A DNA stretch of 64,000 nt from Patiria miniata (lineage: Eukaryota > Echinodermata > Asteroidea > Valvatida > Asterinidae), in contig NW_024037058.1 of assembly GCF_015706575.1 (NCBI RefSeq), forward strand, positions 7,813,806 through 7,877,805, written 5' to 3'. Each line of letters starts with the position of its first letter. The stretch's first letter is position 1. Both the position numbers and the translations under genes were made by a program. The notes beneath the pieces are model-generated. The model ran no database searches. It worked only from the letters and a program-made list of their open reading frames with translations, and was not told where the DNA came from. This document shows positions 59,826-64,000 of this stretch, in pieces.

Positions 59826-62000
59826 GGTATTTCATAAAAATTTGGTAATTTTGTTTTTTGGTGTTTACAGAGAAATTTAAACAAAACAAAACAAAACAAA
59901 ACAAAACAAAACAAAAACAAAACATTCGAAGCTTCAATGATCAAAACAATTAAACTTTATTTTAAAAATTATACATAAAAGTAAAATTATAGTAAGCATG
60001 GCATAAAAATCACCAAAAATGGTGAAATAAATACGACACGCGGTTTTATGCTGATAATCACAGTTACCAGACATTATTACTTCATCCTGTTATGAAATTT
60101 AAAGCAAATCATTACTTTTTAATGTCTTGTGATACATAATTGTAGATGAAAAATGGACATATAATAAATCTTACAAAGATTTTCATACCTACGAACATAT
60201 TACTGACAAGATTAAGGCATGACGGTGCAAGAATTGTACACAGGTCAATTCACAAGTTACTATCACAAGTCAAGTCACGAATCATTCAAATATCTTGTGA
60301 CTTGGGACTTGTGATGACTTATGATCTACATATGATGACTTATGACGACTTTTGGCAATAAGCCAGTTCGGTATTTCAACTGCAAATGCAAATGCACAAT
60401 GATATTGGTCACAAGTCATTCGGGAAAATTGAACGCTCATCAATGGCGCACGAACGCGCAGGGAGACAGGCGCACGACGCTCGCGTGTTAATAACTGGGC
60501 GTCTGTTTGCATAACATCGCGTAACACCACGTCAGAGATTTTATCCCGCATGACCTTTGACCTGGACTACTTCATACTGAACTGGCTCATTCCAACCTCG
60601 TCCCCAGTGCTTACTCTATTTCCAACATCGTTTCCAATAGTAAGTCTTGGATAGGAAACTTTCTCCCTGTATCCTAATGCGATATTGCAATTGGCTAGAA
60701 ATGGGTTTATATCGTGTACTTGGTGTTGTTTTTCACAAAGTGCAGTACGTGTTTTCGCGATCATTCGTCCACGCCTTCTCGAAAATATTCATTTCCTTTC
60801 CAGTTTGTTAATATTAATATGAAATGTGATACTGCATGTTGTCTCGTTAAGATCGTAACAGTTTAATTAAAATGAAATCGTGTTTTTGTAACTCACGTAA
60901 TGCTCGCACTGCGACAAACTGCTTCTGTTTTTACCCCAGACACCGCATACAAAAACAAACGCAAATGTAACGCACAGGCAGGCACCAGACTACTCCTAAT
61001 TTGCATACGTGTTCAAAAATCTTGCAAATGCAAATGATCCAATACCAGGGTGAGAGAGCAGGTAGTGGTGGGCGCGTACTGTTCGACACCCTGGGTACGA
61101 GGTTGGGCTCATTCTGCTTCTGTCCTAGACTTGATGACAAGTCGTTAGATAGTCGTATTTTGTCTGTGAACTTCAGTCGAACTCCATTGACGCGGCTGGT
61201 ATAAGACTAGTATGTATAATCGGCCTTGACTTGACGATTACATTCTCGCACCGTTATTCATATAATGCAAGCAGCGCAATACATATGCAGTACATTTTTG
61301 CGGTGAGATCCAATCGCGCACCACTATGCAAATGAGGACTCATTCATTCCGTTACATGGGGAGTTCTCAGTACGTCAGGGACATGTTTGCAGATCTGGTG
61401 ACGTTTTAACGACCAATACACTCAGCTTGGTCGATTGTGTATAGAAATTAAAATGTATCATTGTGATATACTTGATTTATTTCAGTCGTGTATGCCCTAT
61501 AATTTTGTAATGTTATACAACACAAATCACAAACCCTTGAAGTAGTGAGAATGATCTTCCGGCTAGAATACACTCTAGAATCTGAACCAATCAGAGCGCT
61601 CGCATGGAATTTGCTAGCGATTCAAAATACATGTGTACTCCTATATGTTGTGTACAAAATTGAAAACGTTATCTCCTTGTCAGTAATTGATCAGAAATAG
61701 TCAGCATCATTTGGTCTGGGAACCAGACTACGCGCATTGCAGCTATATTTTGCAAATTTAAAATGGTTGAAAAACAGTTAAAATGCCATCCACATCTTTG
61801 GTGGTTTAGTTGACTAAACTTGACAATTTTGGCGAGAAAAAAAAGAAGAAACAGATAAAATAGCACAAAAGACAAAAAAGCAGGGGAAAAAAATAATTAC
61901 CATTTGGAATGGGTCATGAACACTAAAACCAGGAACAAAACGTGAAAAAAAATCTGATATATTCTCTACTCCTATCATAAAAATATAACTGCTAGAGTAT
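59826..62000. other. Intergenic DNA between elongin B and the right-edge gene
   Basis: No gene supported. Contains an AAAAC pentamer run (59880-59925), the minisatellite patch at 60235-60355, and a pair of ACCAGGG / CCCTGGGTACGAGGTTGGG words (61043-61110) like ends of a repeat. Confidence 0.4.
60235..60355. repeat. TCACAAGTC-type minisatellite patch
   Basis: A cluster of CACAAGTC words on the plus strand (60240-60285), followed at once by the inverse GACTTGTGATGACTTATGAT series (60296-60350). The patch is thus partly self-complementary. Confidence 0.7.
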
Positions 62001-62004
62001 ATGA

Positions 62005-62225
62005 GTATCAAGTCAATCACAAGTCAATCTCAAGTCGATCACAAGTCAAACTACATCATCAGGTAACATGCTACTCGAATGACTTGTTACAGAACACTAG
62101 ATGACTTATGAAAGACTTGTGATTGCCTTGTGATGACTTGTGATTGACTTGTTCTTGAAATGATGTGATTGAGTTGATGAGGACTTATGATAGATGTTTT
62201 GTGATAACTTATGATGAGTTGTGAT
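62005..62225. repeat. TCACAAGTC-type minisatellite patch, inverted pair
   Basis: Plus-orientation TCAATCACAAGTC units at 62005-62050 and reverse-orientation GACTTGTGATT units at 62095-62225. Lies just downstream of the unrecognised gene's stop codon. Confidence 0.75.
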
Positions 62226-62291
62226 CACTAATTACAAAACTGGAGCTTGCAGAACTTGCTTGTAGTTCACCATGTCATGCAATAAGCCCTT

Positions 62292-63953
62292 TCACTTGGC
62301 AAAGTTTCCGATATCAGCCGGCAGATGTAGCCATGAGCCGTAGCCCTTCTGTTTCAGATGCTGAGCCAAGTGCTTCTTGGCATTCTGGTAGTCCTTGCAC
62401 ATCATCTGCGACCAAACAAAGATTTGGTTAAAATTCTAAAACTCAAATTGAGGAAACAACACTCAATGCTAAGAACAAATCTCAAATCTTTCCTTATGCC
62501 CCCAAAAAGCAAAGGGTCAGAAATATTGATAAAATAAATTTTTTGACGAGTGCCCTTTTTTTTTTTTAATAACGTTGCACGATCATCAGCAATTATGCCA
62601 CCATGAAGAGGGTCACCTATTGTTGGACAGTTCCCATGATCGTCCGCTTTGAACAGCGCCCCCATACACAGATGGTGTCCAGCCACCCCCCCCCCCCACT
62701 TCTTTTATTTTACCGAGGCCTAGTGACTGGCGAAAACAAGATCTACCTTTCAGCAAGGATGATCTAGTGAGTGCCCTTTTCACTTCTACCCCCAATCAAA
62801 AGCCTCTGAAATTAATGTGTACTTTTTGAAAATTAAAAATAGAAGGAATGGCCAATAATGGTTTCAAATAGCTAAACACATTCAAATGCGTGTCTGTTCA
62901 CGTGCGAAACCCCTCTATTGGATCAAGTCGGTTGAACTCATGATTCGATCTTGACTTGAGACAACGTTCTTACTTTGGCTTCATGATAGCTGGCCCCTTG
63001 TTGCAGATCGTAGCGTTGCGCCATGCCACACGCATTCTTGAAGCGACTGTAGAACGCGGCTTTGCACACCCTGCTTGCCCCTGACGCGCCGCTTTTGAAT
63101 GGGGAACTGACAAAAATAAAATCAAAAACATTAAATTTAATGTAAAATTAAAATGAGAAATCTCTCAGGGTACGCCATTTTATCAGAGCGAGGCAGTAAC
63201 GCAAACAAACATGGCGGCCTAAATAGTGTGCCACGGTGAACCAGTGGCAATCTCATAAATGCTTGTGATGGACCTGTGATTAGCTTGTGATTAGCTTGTG
63301 ATTAGCTTGTGATGGACTTGCGACTGGCTTGTGATTGGCTTGTGATTAGCTTGTGATTGGCTTGTGATTGGTTTGTGATGGACTTGAGACTGGCTTGAGA
63401 TTAACTTGTGATGGACTTGTGATTAGTTTATAATGGACTAAGATTAGCTTATGATGGACCTGTGATGGACTGGTGACGGACTTGTGATGGACTTATGATG
63501 GACTTGTAATAGACTGTGATGGACTTGTGATTGACTTATAATTGGCTTGTGATGAACTTGCGATGGACTTGTGATGGACTTGTAATGGGCTTGTGATTGG
63601 CTTGTAATGGACATTTGATTGGCTTGTGATTGGCTTGTCACGGACTTGTGATTGGCTTGTGATGCATCTAAGCACCTTGTCTACAACACTACACCTCACC
63701 TCTCTGTACATTTTCCTCTTTTGACGTCGACCACTTCGTACAGGCTGTCGGCAAACGACCAGTTGAGACTGGTGCCCGTCTTGAAGTCATCCTCAACGTG
63801 GGGCTTGTTGGAGACGCGGCCGATCAGGGGATGGTGGACGCTATAACCCAGGGGCAGCAACTCGGTGAGGTCATCGTCCACTCGACAACACACAGCCCGC
63901 GCTAGATGACCGTGATCATAGTTACTACCTGCAGTCAGAATGTATTTATTCAT
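62292..63953 (-). CDS. Unrecognised gene, at least 3 exons, up to 166 aa
   Basis: Exons on the minus strand are 63953-63700, 63106-62974 and 62405-62292 (stop TGA 62294-62292). Donors are GTGAGG and GTAAGA, acceptors GTCAG and CGCAG, and the frame is open throughout. The product is soluble-looking with no signal peptide or membrane segment and many Cys, His and Lys; the third exon is Lys-rich and ends DIGNFAK. I do not recognise the family. The ATG at 63953-63951 has an in-frame TAA directly before it. However, a good acceptor (TTCTGACTGCAG) lies about 25 bp inside the first exon, so this may be an internal exon of a gene continuing past the window's right edge. Exon structure is well supported by frame and splice sites; product function is unknown. 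Intron 1 is filled by the 63259-63665 minisatellite. Confidence 0.7.
63259..63665. repeat. Large 11-bp minisatellite array
   Basis: About 37 units of the 11-mer CTTGTGATTGG or CTTGTGATGGA fill the intron between the first two visible exons of the unrecognised gene. Open frames read through it only because 11-bp units with few stops translate as a repeat; they are not genes. Confidence 0.9.
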
Positions 63954-64000
63954 TTACTTTAAAGTCGCTCTCCGCTATCTGAATAGCTGATGTAAATTTA

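Noticed and set aside
63444-63711. Ser/Gln/His-rich frames on the minus strand
   Set aside because: Read-through of the 11-bp minisatellite; the intron there is bounded by good splice sites.

Overview
The window is animal nuclear DNA. Its genes are split by GT-AG introns, it is AT-rich, and it is full of transposable-element debris, tRNA-derived SINEs and minisatellites. Gene content and repeat style suggest a marine invertebrate deuterostome. An echinoderm is my best guess, but the phylum is an inference and not proven. There is no bacterial gene, CRISPR array or ribosomal RNA.

Five host genes can be read exon by exon. Two are tandem, same-strand paralogues of a RAB34-type small GTPase, both on the minus strand. 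Copy A runs from 29386 down to 1079 (8 exons, 252 aa). Copy B runs from 45520 down to 34630 (8 exons, 251 aa). They share all seven intron phases (0,2,2,1,0,1,1), their 5' exon, and stretches of intron and flank. Next comes a plus-strand glycolipid transfer protein gene (GLTP, 45863-49325, 5 exons, 204 aa), head to head with copy B across only 342 bp. A minus-strand elongin B gene (57947-55508, 3 exons, 122 aa) lies tail to tail with GLTP. At the right edge is a minus-strand gene I do not recognise (63953-62292, at least 3 exons).

The space between exons is mostly repeats. Copy A has a 13-kb intron 6 holding a broken DIRS-like tyrosine-recombinase retrotransposon (about 4897-12723), itself hit by a hAT-like element full of GAGACC hexamers (7927-9312). 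The same intron holds an 827-bp foldback element (12729-13555) and a 2.55-kb inverted-repeat element carrying eight copies of one 14-bp word (13589-16141). Other elements include a five-unit satellite (20200-21080), several MITE families, six tRNA-derived SINEs or SINE heads, and an 11-bp TCACAAGTC-type minisatellite scattered over at least six places in both orientations.

Functionally the genes are ordinary eukaryotic parts: membrane traffic and cilia (RAB34), glycosphingolipid transfer (GLTP) and cullin-ligase/elongin complexes (elongin B). The most interesting host biology is the RAB34 duplication. Copy B carries Glu in place of the catalytic Gln of switch II, copy A has an altered P-loop and switch II flank, and both end in a CXC prenylation motif although they use differently placed last-exon acceptors.
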